Below are positions 1 to 11,620 of a DNA stretch of 64,000 nt, one piece after another. Origin of the DNA: Actinernus sp. WN-2022 (Eukaryota; Cnidaria; Anthozoa; Actiniaria; Actinernidae). Position numbers and translations under genes: made by a program. Under the pieces are notes generated by a model. The model saw only the letters and a list, made by a program, of their open reading frames with translations. It did no database searches and was not told where the DNA came from. How positions within the stretch are numbered: the first letter of the stretch is position 1; every line of letters starts with the position of its first letter. The DNA is taken from positions 29,904,966 through 29,968,965 of the forward strand of contig JAOWCC010000019.1 in assembly GCA_030867875.1 (NCBI GenBank), in the 5' to 3' direction.

Positions 1-768
1 CATCCATATCCCATACTAAGTCTGTGAGGCAGCGTATGACCGGATTGAGCTGTAATTAGAACAGATATCGCGAATGTAAATAAAACAACTGTAAGCTGAA
101 ACATTCACGTTGATTGCAAAGACTTGTTTGCGCTTGCTGATTTTCACTCACTCAGTCGAGATCGTAAAGCAATCAGAGCGATTCTGATATGAATCTTCGA
201 ACCGATTTCACTCCTTCCGCTATCCTATTTGGTTGAAATTCTGCCAACGCGAAGTCCATTTTGTCCGCACGATTTGGAAACCATTTTTAGTAAGTACGGC
301 GACTTTCACGGCTTGTAAAATCATCAATTTGATCCTACTTTTCAAACTTTGGAATCAAAGAATAAAAGGAATAAAAAAGGGGAAATATACGCACCAAATT
401 TATTAGATATCCACACGAGAGCACACTGGATTGTTAGGAGACACATCGGTAACCATATATGAATTATTAACTTAAAAACCTAATCTTAATTCTTCATATG
501 ATCATCACGTTCCCTATTTCTTTTAAACTCACTAACACCCCGATCATTATCATAGTTTTTCTTTCCCAAACTCTCCAAAAATCTCCCAAAACGACCTTGA
601 ACTACAACATAATAGAACCATTTCTGGATTCCATTAAAACTTCGAAGAAATAAAGTATAAAAGCTGCACAACCGCGTATAAAAATATAGCAGTTAACTGG
701 ATTACTCCCTTAATTAAAGTGGCTAAATAGCTGTCAAAAGATAGCTCAAGACATGTAACACACGGTAC

Positions 769-912
769 CTTTAAGATGTCAACGTATGTGGGAGCAGCAG
801 CAGCAGGGAGGGAGAGCTTGTTGGTGACGAGGTCAGCCAGCCTGATGTGAAATGCAGCCTTGATGTGCTGGATGGCGTGGATGTCGTCGGGCCACTTACC
901 GCTAGTCTCAAA
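769..912 (-). CDS. NOL6: NOL6 exon (most downstream seen)
   Basis: A 144-bp, 48-codon phase 0-0 exon with acceptor TTGCTTCAG and donor GTACCGTG. It encodes FETSGKWPDDIHAIQHIKAA then FHIRLADLV and APTYVDILK, matching the SG.WP.D..A......AF..RLAELL block and the T.vDilK motif. One exon is expected between this and 4198 but was not recognised. Confidence 0.82.
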
Positions 913-1070
913 CTGAAGCAACACTATACGAATACGACAAAAAAAAAGCTTTTCGATTTGCCACTTTTTCAGTGTCAATCAGTGTTAGAAATATCCAAAT
1001 TAGAAAAAAATTGTCCCAAATGAGCAAGTTAAGCCACAACATTTTAGGAAAGCTTACCGGTAAATCCCTG

Positions 1071-1353
1071 TCCGCCATTACTGGAAGCCATTTTCATTAT
1101 TCAGCGGAAGTAATGTCATACGCACAACACAACACGACAATTAACCACGTCGCGCGAAATAGTTTACATAAAAAAGTAGCCAACGTCGCAAAGATAAATT
1201 TAACTTTCTTCTTGTGTACGTGAAGATGCTTTTAGTAGAAATATGCCTGCAAGGCGTTGTGTTGTGCAGGCGAGCATTGAGTGTATGACATCACTTCCGC
1301 TGAATAACCCTTTGTATAAGGCTGGACAAAGGGAACGGCATCCAGTAATGGCG
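1071..1353. mobile_element. MITE with inverted repeats
   Basis: Inverted copies of TCCGCCATTACTGGA (1071-1085) and its complement (about 1341-1354) bound the unit. A second nested pair (TTATTCAGCGGAAGTAATG near 1098 and its complement ending near 1308) lies inside. No coding capacity. The exact ends and target duplication were not resolved. Confidence 0.55.
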
Positions 1354-1483
1354 AACGGTTAGATACCGTACTCGGAGTAAAAAAAAAAAGACTTCCTGTC
1401 GTCGTATCTAAAAACGGTTTGAACTGGTTATAATATAGCAACTCTACTTAATGACTATGCAAAAACATTGATATGTCAATACT

Positions 1484-2091
1484 CTCTACCGCGATTTTAT
1501 AATGATTTTAAGGTTTTTCGCGTGAAGGATTGTGGGTACAAGACGCCATCTTTTTTTGCATGGTGGGTTGGATCTCTACATGTAGGTGGTTGGAGGGAAA
1601 GATTGTTGGAGAAAATGTAATATAGAGCACTGAAAAAAAAACAATATGCAAGCTACGCAAATTCAGCAAATTCACAATTACAAACGATTTACATAATACC
1701 GTAAATACACGCGTATAGGCCAAACATGGGATGCGGCTGATACGCGGGTACAAGCAAGAAAACCCTCGCATCCCTGTGATAGCAGTTAGCATGACCTGGA
1801 ATGACAACAATCTCTTCTGAAGATGTTTTGTTTGAAGCACGAGCGTTTATGAACATGCTAACTTTTTTTTTCCAAAAAGGCGTCTAAGTTTGGAGTGCGG
1901 CCTATACGCGGGTGCGGCCTATACGCGGGTGCGGCCTATACGCGGGTGCGGCCTATACGCGGGTGCGGCCTATACGCGGGTGCGGCCTATACGCGGTACT
2001 TACGGGTACAGAAAAAGATGGCGGCTTGTACTATTACCCACAATCCTTTGCGCATTAAAAACTTTAAATCCGTTATAAAATCGCGGTAGAG
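1484..2091. mobile_element. Fold-back MITE carrying a minisatellite
   Basis: The ends CTCTACCGCGATTTTATAA (from 1484) and its inverted copy (to 2091) continue as imperfect inverted repeats for about 75 bp, including AAGGATTGTGGGTA. The interior contains the 17-bp tandem array at 1895-1996. It is non-coding; open frames across the array are repeat artefacts. Confidence 0.6.
1895..1996. repeat. 17-bp minisatellite, 6 copies
   Basis: Six perfect head-to-tail copies of GTGCGGCCTATACGCGG (102 bp). GC-rich against an AT-rich background. Confidence 0.95.
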
Positions 2092-2649
2092 TTTTTACAT
2101 CTTAAAAACAAGCCATTTCAAGTGCTGTTGCCAATACGCTATCATTGAATATCAGAATATGATTTCTACGTGTGTGTTTTACTGTGTTAGGTTCGCAAAG
2201 GATTGTAGATTCAAAATATACGCTTTTCAAAGTCACTGAATATAGCTGAAAACAAGATCAGCTGGTTGTCTAACCTTCCATAACAGAACACCAAGAAGGG
2301 GCTGCTTTTGTTTCTATCGGTAGAGTGACGCTGGGCGCCATTTTGCTCGGCGTATGACTATTCTCCTTATCCTCCATCTCGTCGTCTGTTTGCCGTGGTT
2401 TCTGCGCATTCTTAACACAAGGCCTCGGGGGATGTACCTACATCAGATACCGTATTTACTCGATTAGACGCCGGGTCTTGAATTAACGCCGGTCTCGAAT
2501 AAACGTCAGGTCAACGAGGCCGAATTTTAAATAGAAGCCGGGCGTCTATTCGAGGTACCGGCGTCTATTAAAATAAATAAATAAATAAATACATATTTTA
2601 TTTGTTATAGCAGGCTGAGTATTACAGCTAAAGCTGGCGGGGGCCTGCT
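2092..2649. other. NOL6 intron, repeat remnants only
   Basis: No gene recognised. At 2452-2570 a degenerate inverted repeat with GCGTCTATTCGAGGTA-type motifs looks like an old MITE, and an (AAAT)n run follows it at about 2567-2595. Confidence 0.4.
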
Positions 2650-2878
2650 GTTACTCCTCACATACTCCCCACTACATCAACTGTTTTGGACACACTACAC
2701 TCGACTCACGGTTGATTTTTACGGAGGGAGGAAAACCGGAGGACCCGGAGAAAAACCCTCAAATGCAGATAAGGAATGAACAACAAACCTAACTCACATA
2801 CGGTGCCCGAGACGGAAATCGAACCCGGGACCGCAGCGGTGAGAGGCGAGTGTTTAACCACTGCGCCAACCTGCACCC
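2650..2878 (-). mobile_element. tRNA-derived SINE, minus strand
   Basis: Read on the minus strand, this begins with a tRNA-like head: A-box TGGCGCAGTGGTTAA and B-box GGTTCGATTTCC. The body contains GGGTTTTTCTCCGGG and CCGGTTTTCCTCCCTCC. The same head and body occur on the plus strand at 63284. The B-box is diverged from a true tRNA, so this is a SINE rather than a tRNA gene. Confidence 0.8.
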
Positions 2879-3041
2879 GAGTCAGTCGCTATAAATGATT
2901 CTAACTAAGGTTTTAAACCAACCACGGTGGTAATTGTCTCCTTCAATATTGACTGCGCCAACCTGCATTCGAGTCAGTCGGTATAAATGATTCTAACCAA
3001 GGTTTTAAACCAACCACGGTGGTAATTGCCTCCTTCAATTT
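2866..3041. repeat. Two-copy direct repeat of about 90 bp
   Basis: TGCGCCAACCTGCA followed by about 75 bp is repeated with few mismatches at about 2866 and 2954. The duplication starts inside the head of the SINE, so it post-dates SINE insertion. Confidence 0.7.
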
Positions 3042-3084
3042 TGATTGCCTCGTCTTAATTTTCAAATTCGATGAAAAATTCGCT

Positions 3085-3745
3085 CGTTTCATCTGATAGC
3101 CATCTTGGATTCGAAGCGAGGCAATTCTTTGTTTGTGCTAGGTCAGCCTCGTTGAAGGATATCAGAACGAGTTTAACCTAGCAGAAACAAAGGATTGTCT
3201 CGCTTTCAATCCAAGATAGCGATGGTCGGCAATTCACGTTATTTTCACGTGGTTCTCACATGGCGGCCATGTTGGTTACGAACAATATTCAAAGCGAGGC
3301 AATCCTTTGTTTTTGCTAGCCTAACCTCGTTTTGAAACTGCTCAGTTCGAGGCTGATCTTGCAAAGCCTATTGTTCCTAGCCAACATGGCCGCTATGTGA
3401 GAAGGGTCAATTCGCTCTTTTCACCCGGTGCCATCTCAGATTCAAAGCGAGGCAATCCTTTGTTTTTGCTAGCCTAACCTCGTTTTGAAACTGCTCAGTT
3501 CGAGGCTGATCTTGCAAAGCCTATTGTTCCTAGCCAACATGGCCGCTATGTGAGAAGGGTCAATTCACTCTTTTCACCCGGTGCCATCTCGGATTCAAAG
3601 CGAGGCAATCCCTTGTTTTTGCTAGTCTAACCTCGTTTTGAAACTGACCCTTCTCACATGGCGGCCATGTTGGCTACAAACAATAGGTTTTGCAAGGTCA
3701 GCTTCGAACTGAGCAGTTTCAAAACCAGTTGATTACCAGTTGTTT
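3085..3745. repeat. Cluster of fold-back repeats
   Basis: The motif AAGCGAGGCAATCCTTTG plus about 130 bp occurs at about 3117, 3287, 3434 and 3597, and segments such as AACATGGCCGCTATGTGAG recur in both orientations. Related inverted arms occur at 62708-62856, so this is a dispersed MITE family nested on itself. Confidence 0.65.
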
Positions 3746-4197
3746 CGGCACTTGGTCACATTCTATCAACTAACCAGCTGTGCGACTTAGAAAGTTAGAA
3801 AGTTGAGGTCCATTTGCTAGTCAGTCCCAGAAATTATCACGCCAAGTCTACCTCATTTGCCAACACAGAGGGTGGTGACTGCCAGAGATTTGTTTGTGTC
3901 CTCAGTGGTTCTTTTACGTCCCCATTTCTGGAGACGGGACCACCATTTTACGTGGTCATCAGAGTCACGAGGGATTGACAGTCCCCAATGTAGAGAGCCA
4001 GGTTTTTACACCTTGAAGAGAATCACTGCCTTGACAGGGGTGTGAACCCGGTTCTTCGAAGTGAAAGACGGAAGCGGTAACTACTCCATCACCAGGCTCT
4101 ATAAACGAGTGAAGACGCGCAAGGTTTTTATCCTCCTGGGACTCAACATGGCCGCCATGTTTGAAAAGTTAAGTATTCAAAATATGACCCCACTCAC

Positions 4198-4477
4198 CTC
4201 CGCTCCTCTAAATATCGGACTGACCCCCTGTAGTGAATGGACAGCGAGTGGTAGTTCCAGTCCTCTGATCTGCTTACAGAGCGCATCATAAGTTTGAATC
4301 ACTTGTTGCATCTTCTCCTCACCAGTCGCTCTCGTACCGCTGGGCACGCCTGCTCCCTGGACGTTACAGCTGACTTGTGTCCCTGGGCTCGTAGGTTTTG
4401 TTTCTTCATGTGTTTGTAATAGGCCGTCGAGTTGGTTGGCGATGAAGCAAATAGAAGTTGGGTCCACACTGCCGTGC
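4198..4477 (-). CDS. NOL6: NOL6 exon
   Basis: A 280-bp exon (1 nt plus 93 codons) with acceptor CTCTCCGTAG and donor GTGAGTGG. It encodes FIANQLDGLLQ, a Thr/Pro/Gly-rich linker, then TGEEKMQQVIQTYDALCKQI and LPLAVHSLQGVSPIFR. Order and phase agree with NOL6. The 3' end is phase 0. Confidence 0.88.
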
Positions 4478-4589
4478 CTACGGAGAGGAAGTTAGAGTAA
4501 CGTGAATCCAATGAGAGGAAACGCATGGGAATTTACCTTCATTAAGCCTGGGATGAACGTTCGAACGTTGTAGTACAACATAGTTCCAA

Positions 4590-4873
4590 TAATGTTAGAC
4601 TGTTTAGCACCCCATGTTGGACCAACAATATTACACTGCTTAGTACACCATGTTGGACCAATAATGTTAGACTGTTTAGCACCCCATGTTGGACCAACAA
4701 TGTTAGACTGTTTAGCACCCCATGTTGGACCAACAATGTTAGACTGTTTAGCATCCCATGTTGGACCAACAATGTTAGACTGTTTAGCACTCCATGTTGG
4801 ACTAACAATGTTATGCTGTTTAGCCTCCCTTGTTGGACCAACAATGTTAAGTACTGTTTAGCACCCCATGTTT
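4590..4873. repeat. 36-bp satellite, about 8 copies
   Basis: About eight tandem copies of a 36-bp unit beginning AATGTTAGACTGTTTAGCAC and ending ATGTTGGACCAAC. The array is open in frames on both strands; those frames are repeat artefacts. It lies just upstream of the MITE at 4907, in a NOL6 intron. Confidence 0.92.
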
Positions 4874-4906
4874 TGATGGATAAAAGTTTTGATCACATTT
4901 AGCCAC

Positions 4907-6046
4907 TTGTGCAACATTACAAACCAACAATAAGGTCATTTATACAAGAGAAATAAGACGTGGCTTACGTAAGACGCGAGCTGCTCGTATAAAAGGTACA
5001 AAACCTCTGTTCGCGACTAAGACAAGTCACGTCTAACATTGGATGCGGCATATTGTAGACTAGGGTTTAGCCCAACCTGTTGGTCTGTTCTTAGCTAGGC
5101 CGCGTCTAAACGGGGTCAACAGTTGTTCGCGTCTTTTTGCCGTCTCGTACCCAGAGCTCATCTCCACATCTCTATGGAGATGAGCTCTGCATGGGAACGA
5201 GACTGATCTTGTTGAAGACGGGAACAGTTACTGCGCATGGAGAAGTTTTATTGTTGTTGACCAGTCTTCTACCCAGCTGCAAGCGAAGGACAAGATGGCG
5301 GCTGCTTTTGTTTCTGCTGATCGTACTCGAAACGAATGACGCAGGCTTCTTTTATAGCTCTCAAAACACTTCGCTAATACACGACTTTCATAATGGCCGC
5401 CTCCGGCCACCTCCTAATTTGCATAATTTGGAAGATAAATCTGTAGGGGGAAACCAATGCTACCACATGAAAGATTACATTATAACTAGTAATTGTTTTG
5501 AGTTTTGGAGCAATGTGGAAAATTGCTGTTGAGCTATAAGCATTTGTAATGCAGAAAAATATGAAAGCGAGGCTAGAAAGGCCTCCGTTGTTTTTCTCAT
5601 AAAAATCTCTCTAGTTTCAACTGGATGTAACTTCATTGCTTTATAAGCTACAGCACTCAACTTTCACAAGATCACTAATGTCAACATGCTCTTTCACATG
5701 GCAATGTTTATATTTTGTATACATGTGGATAAACTACCGAAACGGGAAATCACATATGCAAATTAGGAGGCGGCCATTATGAAAGTCGTGTATTGAACAA
5801 TCCTTTTCATCAAACTCATCCTCAACGGGAAAGATGATTTAAAACTGAACAGACACTGATATTGACGTCGTTTTTTCTTTAACAACGCCAAACATTTTGC
5901 CTTCTTGCTAACCGGCGCCATTTTGATACACATGTCGACACAACATATAACCATGACAACCATACCCGAAAACGAGGCACAAGTCTTACGTAAGCCGTGT
6001 CTTATTTCTTTCGTATAAATGGTCCTATTGTTGGCCTGTGTTGTAC
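4907..6046. mobile_element. Non-autonomous DNA transposon, about 1.1 kb, with nested element
   Basis: Imperfect terminal inverted repeats of about 65 bp: 4907-4973 against 5980-6046, sharing GTCTTACGTAAGCC and AATAAGGTCATTTATA-type segments. Inside, a second inverted pair (about 5372-5412 and 5755-5797, core AATACACGACTTTCATAATG) marks a nested element. No transposase frame was seen. Confidence 0.65.
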
Positions 6047-6112
6047 ACTAATGTTCGTGTGTTTAGCCTCAGCTTTATGGAATCGCAAGCCTAATCGTTT
6101 GGTTGCAATCAA

Positions 6113-6412
6113 TGGGCCTTTTGCAGCGAGGCATTCAGGTCATTGGACAGGAATGTACTGGATGGCAACAAAATATTTAACTTCATTTATTTAGAGGCCT
6201 TGTAGGAGATCGGTATTGTTATTAGCAAAACCTGTTTGTAAATGCTATTTTTCACCTCCAAACGATTGTCGATCTTACTAAAACACGTTTTTAAAAATGG
6301 CTTGCCATCCAGCATCCATGGCAACGTTTTTCCCATGGGGATTACGAGCTCATTCATTCGTTAACGAAGTATTATATCAGCACGTGACTGTTAGCTGGAA
6401 AAGGCCTGTCCC
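6113..6412. mobile_element. Dispersed MITE family, copy A
   Basis: About 75-80% similar by eye to 11621-11909 and 43895-44098. The ends carry GGGCCTTTTGCAG and TAGCTGGAAAAGGCC; the inner inverted motif is CACGTGACTGTTAGC. No coding sequence. Confidence 0.6.
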
Positions 6413-6860
6413 ACGAGACTAATAAGACAAAAATGTAGCGGTCAACCTACTTCGTTTCGGTTTGGAGTGCATCAATAAATAAACAATTACGTAAAATGAC
6501 TTGTCGTGTGGAAATATGCCCTGATATGTCGTCCGCGGATATTATCTGTTCCGAGAAGCGAACAGTTCCCGTAAGGGAAGCTCGATGGAAACTGTGAGAT
6601 TCGAGGAACAAAATAACGATGTACCACGACAAATATCAGTTCATGACTGATTTCGACGTCACGAAGTACGTTATCGTCTTTATAATCCTTCAAGCATTTT
6701 CTCTTACCGGAACCCTTGAGCGCGCTAGGCTGGCTGGGGATTTATTCGCGGATAACTGTCGTATGGTGAAGAGCGGTTATCGGGTCACGCGCCGCGACTC
6801 GACAAATCACGTGGGAGAGAAAAGATTTGATGGATTATATTTGCGATAACGTTCCTTTAC

Positions 6861-7009
6861 CTGTGTAATAAATGCTTGATAACCTTTTCGCACACCATTC
6901 TCTTCTCGGCAACATTACTGCACTGCCATACTACAGCCTCTAAAATAGAGCCATCCTGGAAACGACGCAGCTCAGACTTGCCCCCCCAGAACTCTCTGAA
7001 CTGTCCCGC
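6861..7009 (-). CDS. NOL6: NOL6 exon
   Basis: A 149-bp exon (49 codons plus 2 nt) with acceptor TACTTGTCAG and donor GTAAAGGA. It encodes FREFWGGKSELRRFQDGS followed by ILEAVVW, the most diagnostic motif of the Nrap family. The split codon AG+G (Arg) is completed by the exon at 4477. It is too short and phase-split to appear as a simple open frame. Confidence 0.9.
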
Positions 7010-7063
7010 CTGACAAGTACGAAGATACATTCAGTTAATAGGTGTTGGCAGAAAAGATAGGAG

Positions 7064-7090
7064 GGGGGGGGGGGGGGGGGGGGGGGGGGA
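7064..7090. repeat. Poly-G tract
   Basis: A nearly pure run of G about 27 nt long, preceded and followed by GGAGG motifs, in the 5' part of the large NOL6 intron. Similar poly-C runs occur at about 30861-30882 and 37329-37350. Lengths may be unreliable because such tracts are hard to sequence. Confidence 0.85.
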
Positions 7091-9764
7091 GGTAATCTAA
7101 ATTTTACTCCTGCAAAAGGGGGAGGGGTATCATTAAGAATATTTTGCCATGTGCACGTTTGAAGGGGCTGGAGAGGTCACCTATATTTTTGACATTTTTA
7201 TTTCGTTCTCTCAGGAATAAAACGGAACGGTTTTGGGAGCTGGTTGGTTCAGCACATGACGTCATGGTTAAGCTTTTAGATTGACAGATGATAGAATGTC
7301 TGGGCAGGCCATGGGAAGATCAGTCAATGAGGCAAATCGAGGAGAATAGCACGCAGGCCTTAAATATAAAATTTTCAGTCACTCGCTAAAGAAGCAAGTG
7401 CCTAAAAAATATAGCGATATTCACTGCCACGTCATCCAGTCATTAATATGCCAACCAGAGATCCATTGGTTCCTAACACAAAGCGGCCTTTTGAAATCAT
7501 GGTTGTACATTAGCATAACAATTGTAATGTTTATCAACATGAAACATCACTATACTAATATCAAAGCACACTTGCATTTTCAGTTTCTCCTGGCACAAGT
7601 AACAATATCCTTTAGTAAGTTTGCATTTCGATTAGAATATTTCACGGTACATTTTACTGTAGTGACTTGCATGTCTAACAAGTCAGGTGATTATTTCCTA
7701 CCGTTGGAAAGAGCCTGGGACAGAAGATGATCGTGGATATTATGCCTTTTTCGATGTTGCTCGAATCAATAATGATAGTCTAATGATATATATATATATA
7801 AAATCATGGCATTAAATATAGCTTGAAGAAAAAAGCAAGTGCTTAAGTTTTCTACTTGCAATGCATAAAAATCAACTGGCATTCAGCAAGTAAAACGCCC
7901 GAAATTTGAGGCCTGACACGTGTCACAAAAAGATCTCTATGTCCTGCGGTAAACCGTCGGGAAAAAGGAAGTAATGTTTTAGTTAGAAGCCGAATCAGTA
8001 TCGTGCAAAGCTTTCAGATTCCCTTTTAATATTTCCAAAGCGTTGAAACAGTAACGAGAAATCAACACACTGCGCTTATGAGCTGGCGCCGTAAAGTCTG
8101 CATGAAGAAAATGCCAAAGCTAAGGAATCAAACTAAAATTCTCATAGTCAAGGCTGGAATGTAGCTTGCATACTGAAATCCCTGTGGTACACGAAAAGAC
8201 TGGATTTTCTCAAAATCTAGCTAGTTATACAAGAGAAACGAGTCTTTTTCGTTTCCTCATGTTAAAAAGCGTTGACTATATTGTAAAGATGACGTAAGTT
8301 GTTTACCGACTGAGCAGCTAACAGGTTCAACTCTCAAGGGACGGTTTATTTTTTAGTCCCGAAACGATTGTAAAAAAGTATTGCTGTGTGGAGAAAAAGG
8401 AAAATATTTTCATAACTGAGGACGAAAAAGTTTTAGTTTTTTGTTAAGCGCGGTAATATTTGATGAAATTAAAAACATTTTTGGATCAACGTCTGTAAAG
8501 TGTTCTTTTGTGTCAACTAACAAAAATCCTTTTGGTCGGGGAGGGGAGTTCTAAAAATAATATTCAGTTGGGGAGGTGGATATTTTCTATAGTAGTGTCA
8601 ATTTGTAGCATTTGTCGAGGTTTGATTGTTAACAGTAGAGTACTTTGAAGAGGTTAGTTACTCAGGATTACTTCCACTGGTTACGTTTAGTTAAAACATA
8701 GTTAATTGCTGGTTTGCACGTGACGTCATAGCCGCCATGTTGGTGCCCTTAAACAATAGTTTCCTCGTTAGATTCTTTTGTTGGGGCACCAACATGGCCG
8801 CCATGCCCTTTGTCATTTGAATCTCTGGGGATTGAGTGAAAACCAGCAATAGAGTGGAATGGTTATGAAACCCAGCGACCTTCATTGTTATTTTGATATC
8901 CACCCACTAATTAAAATGCATGCTTATTAGTAAGTCATTCGACCGATTCATCCAATCATCATGCGGCGGAAGTGAAAACCATGTCTAATATCTGTCAAAC
9001 TCACGCGTGGAATCTCAATTCGAGCGTAAAATTCAAAACAAATAATATATGAACTTGGATGTGAAGACAGGGCCGGCCTAAACCCCAACCTGTAAATGTC
9101 AACGACTTTTGCAGGATATGTAATGTATGTTTTAAGGTAGCGTTTGGGAATTCAAATATTTCCACGGCGAGAATCTGTTCAAGCCTGAAGAAAGAAAAGA
9201 TAGCCGAGGCTTTAAATAATCCTAGCTGGTGCCTGCAAAAGTATTGGTCTTCATATTCCGAAATCTGCTTCTCTATCAAAGTGAGTCTGTCGTTCCCGAG
9301 GAAGGAAGATTCGAAATGCTGTAGAGAACTACACATTTGTTCGAGAAGGTTTGCAGGATAAAATAACTAAGATAAAGATAACTCGTTGCCGCTGAATATA
9401 AAGTCGCCACCAAATCAGTAAAGAACACTGCCGACCACAATAACACCGGAGCGAAGTTCTGCCAAAAGAAGCGCTAAAAAAACACCACGCAGCGTTACGA
9501 AATCATCAAAGCAACTAGTGTTTTCCTAACACAGTTGGGATTACAGCTACAACATCTCTTCCAGACAAAATATCTCTAATAGCCTTGCTCCTGTTCTTTA
9601 TTTAAATTCATCGCTGAGAGAATTCTTGTTACATGTATGTTTGTTGTCATATACTAATTGGTTTCTGTTCTTATCGCATCCATGCATGAATAAAACTTAA
9701 TGATTTCTGTCAATCACGCATTTTAACCAATAGCATTACGCGGCCTTCTGAGGCCGAGAGTTAT
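7091..9764. other. NOL6 intron, no gene recognised
   Basis: AT-rich intronic sequence. It contains a short inverted repeat around 8725-8810 with CCGCCATGTTGG and CAACATGGCCGCCATG, and a (TA)n run near 7787. Open frames here (for example 9001-9336 minus) show no recognisable domain. Confidence 0.4.
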
Positions 9765-10057
9765 CAAAATAACCATGGGTTGCCGGCAGGCTCTATCTTC
9801 ATCTCCTCCCCACCCCGTCCCCCCTCTTTTTTCTCTCGCCCCAATCCCACTAATCTCCCCTCGCTGCGCTCCGATACTCCAGAGCCGCAACGCAGGCTAT
9901 CCCACTTTTTCTTCACCTGCTCTTTCGTTCGTTTGCTGTATCCAGCGTCTACCAAGTGGTCCCGAATTCTATTCCACGCCTCAGTTTTCATTTGGAATGT
10001 AAGCTTTGGACTCAACATTCCTAATAAGCAGCCCTTTCTCTTATTTATTTCGTTCAA
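9764..10057 (-). pseudogene. Myb/SANT-like DNA-binding domain fragment
   Basis: A minus-strand frame encodes LNEINKRKGCLLGMLSP, KTEAWNRIRDHLVDAGY and KRTKEQVKKKWDSL, the three-helix layout of Myb/SANT-like (NAIF1/MSANTD-type) domains often found with Harbinger elements. The downstream part becomes Glu/Gly-rich and ends at 9764 without a further domain. The upstream side is cut by a TA-flanked MITE at 10060; reading across the empty site the frame continues (LLQFLLNEINKRK), so the MITE hit a coding segment rather than an intron. I call it a pseudogene or relic. Confidence 0.55.
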
Positions 10058-10059
10058 TA

Positions 10060-10255
10060 GAGGTAATCGGCTAACTCTGTTGCCACCCAATTCAGATCAT
10101 GTGATGTAAACACACATTACTCTGGAGAATTGACTCTTTGAAACTTAATTTTATTCAGATAGGCATGACTGCATTATGATTAGAATGAAAATGGAATAAT
10201 TCCCCAGAGTAGCATCTGTTTGAATTGAGTGGCAACAGCGTTAGCCGATTACCTC
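10060..10255. mobile_element. TA-flanked MITE (mariner-like)
   Basis: A 196-bp element with terminal inverted repeats GAGGTAATCGGCTAAC and its complement, extended by imperfect pairing (TGTTGCCAC.. and ..GTGGCAACAG). It is flanked by TA on both sides (10058-10059 and 10256-10257), the Tc1/mariner target duplication. It interrupts a Myb/SANT-like frame. Confidence 0.75.
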
Positions 10256-10509
10256 TATAAAAACTGAAGTAACCTGCTAGCGGCCCTTATGAGTGTTTTT
10301 TTGCTAATCTGTTTTCGGATTGGGCTACCTGTGGCATGCGGTCAAAATGGGGCGAGGAGAAAAGGGAAGGAGGGGGGAAGGGAAGGGGAGAAAAGGAAAC
10401 AAGAGCTCCTATTTCCTTTTCTCCCCTTCCCCTTTGCCAGCTGAGAAATATCAGACTGCAGAATTTGCCAGCCGAGTGGCCCAGAAGAACAGATATTTTG
10501 CAGAACATT

Positions 10510-11384
10510 TAGTTGGGTGTTACTGCTAAAGCACCAAAACTACCAATCGATAACTTAAATATTCGGATCCTTTTTGGAATACCTCGGATAGGCTGTATTT
10601 AATAACCCCGACATAAAACTTGAAGTCAAACTTTTATTGACCGTATACTGGTAACGGGCCGGGTACTGGGCAACATGCATAGTGTAGTGCTACCTTTTTA
10701 CGTAATGCTCAATAACATTTGAAGTAAAAAAGATATTGCACAGACATAACACAGCTACATTTATGCAAACTTTGCATGGGACATTTTCTTAAATTGCTAC
10801 AGAAATAAGGGGGTGGGGCAGCTGAAAAATTGATGTTTTGAGAAAATGTTTAAAACTGAAATACTAAAGGAGGTTTTAACAAGTTAAAACTGAAATGTGT
10901 CGAAATGTACAAAACTGACCAAATTTTGGAGTAAAGCAAGCCCCTTAAGGCTAATGATGCCCAGTGTTATCCTGTGTTATTCTAGTGATTATATTTTTTT
11001 ATTCTCGAATCTTTGGAAGAAACGATATTATAAACTGTAACAATGAAGAACCGGACATGAATAAAACTTCACAAGTGCCGCTTTGCAGATCTCGCTACGC
11101 CATTTTCAATTCGTTTATATCCATTTGAACTGCCATCTGATCAACCAAGTTCTCAAACAAAACACGTCAGTTATCACCCAGCACACCTGGCCAGTCTCTT
11201 GTTTTATTACGTCTACCGCTGAGAAATGTTATTGCCAATATCAAAACGACTTCAGAGTTACTTTGATACTGATTTTGATTTCGCATTTCTCGTTTATTTA
11301 AGAAACAAAAAAGGCACACATTATTGAAAACTACAATTATCAGAAAAAAAACGATGTTCCGCAATGTCGTACATCCCAAACCAC
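10510..11384. other. Intronic spacer, no gene recognised
   Basis: AT-rich sequence with only short open frames that show no recognisable domain. Upstream, at 10345-10432, is an AG-rich/CT-rich imperfect inverted repeat (GGGAAGGGGAG and CTCCCCTTCCC). Confidence 0.4.
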
Positions 11385-11620
11385 TAATATAATCTCTAAA
11401 ACTAGTTCTTTTGACACGAAATAACTCGATGGACGAATGCTACCTGAAACAGGTGATGAGCCTATCATTGCATAATATATCAGTATTAACCAGGAAAAAA
11501 ACACATTACACTGCTTTTGAAATTCAAACTACAACAATTGACGACGCGAAATTAATTAAGGTCAAGCCGGTATAATAATAATTTGTTATCAGCTTCTTAA
11601 GCGTTTAACACAATTAATAG
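11385..11620 (+). pseudogene. 3' flank remnant of an older GPCR unit
   Basis: This segment matches the 3' flank that follows GPCR copies 1 and 2 (13264-13500 and 18684-18915), for example CCACTAATA, AATAACTCGATGGA, GATGAGCCTATCATTGCA and AATTAAGGTCGAGC-like blocks. It lies upstream of copy 1, where a preceding unit would end. The receptor frame of that unit is gone. This implies at least four ancestral tandem units. Confidence 0.6.

Noticed and set aside
1890..2089. Two overlapping small ORFs
   Set aside because: They are produced by the 17-bp minisatellite.
3857..4045. Plus-strand 62-aa ORF as an NOL6 or other exon
   Set aside because: Wrong strand for NOL6, and no matching motif; it appears repeat-derived.
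4542..4861. Repetitive proteins on both strands
   Set aside because: The 36-bp unit is a multiple of three, so all frames without stops stay open; no sign of a real gene.
9001..9336. Minus-strand 111-aa ORF as a gene
   Set aside because: No domain, no splice support and no similarity to neighbours; probably a chance frame.
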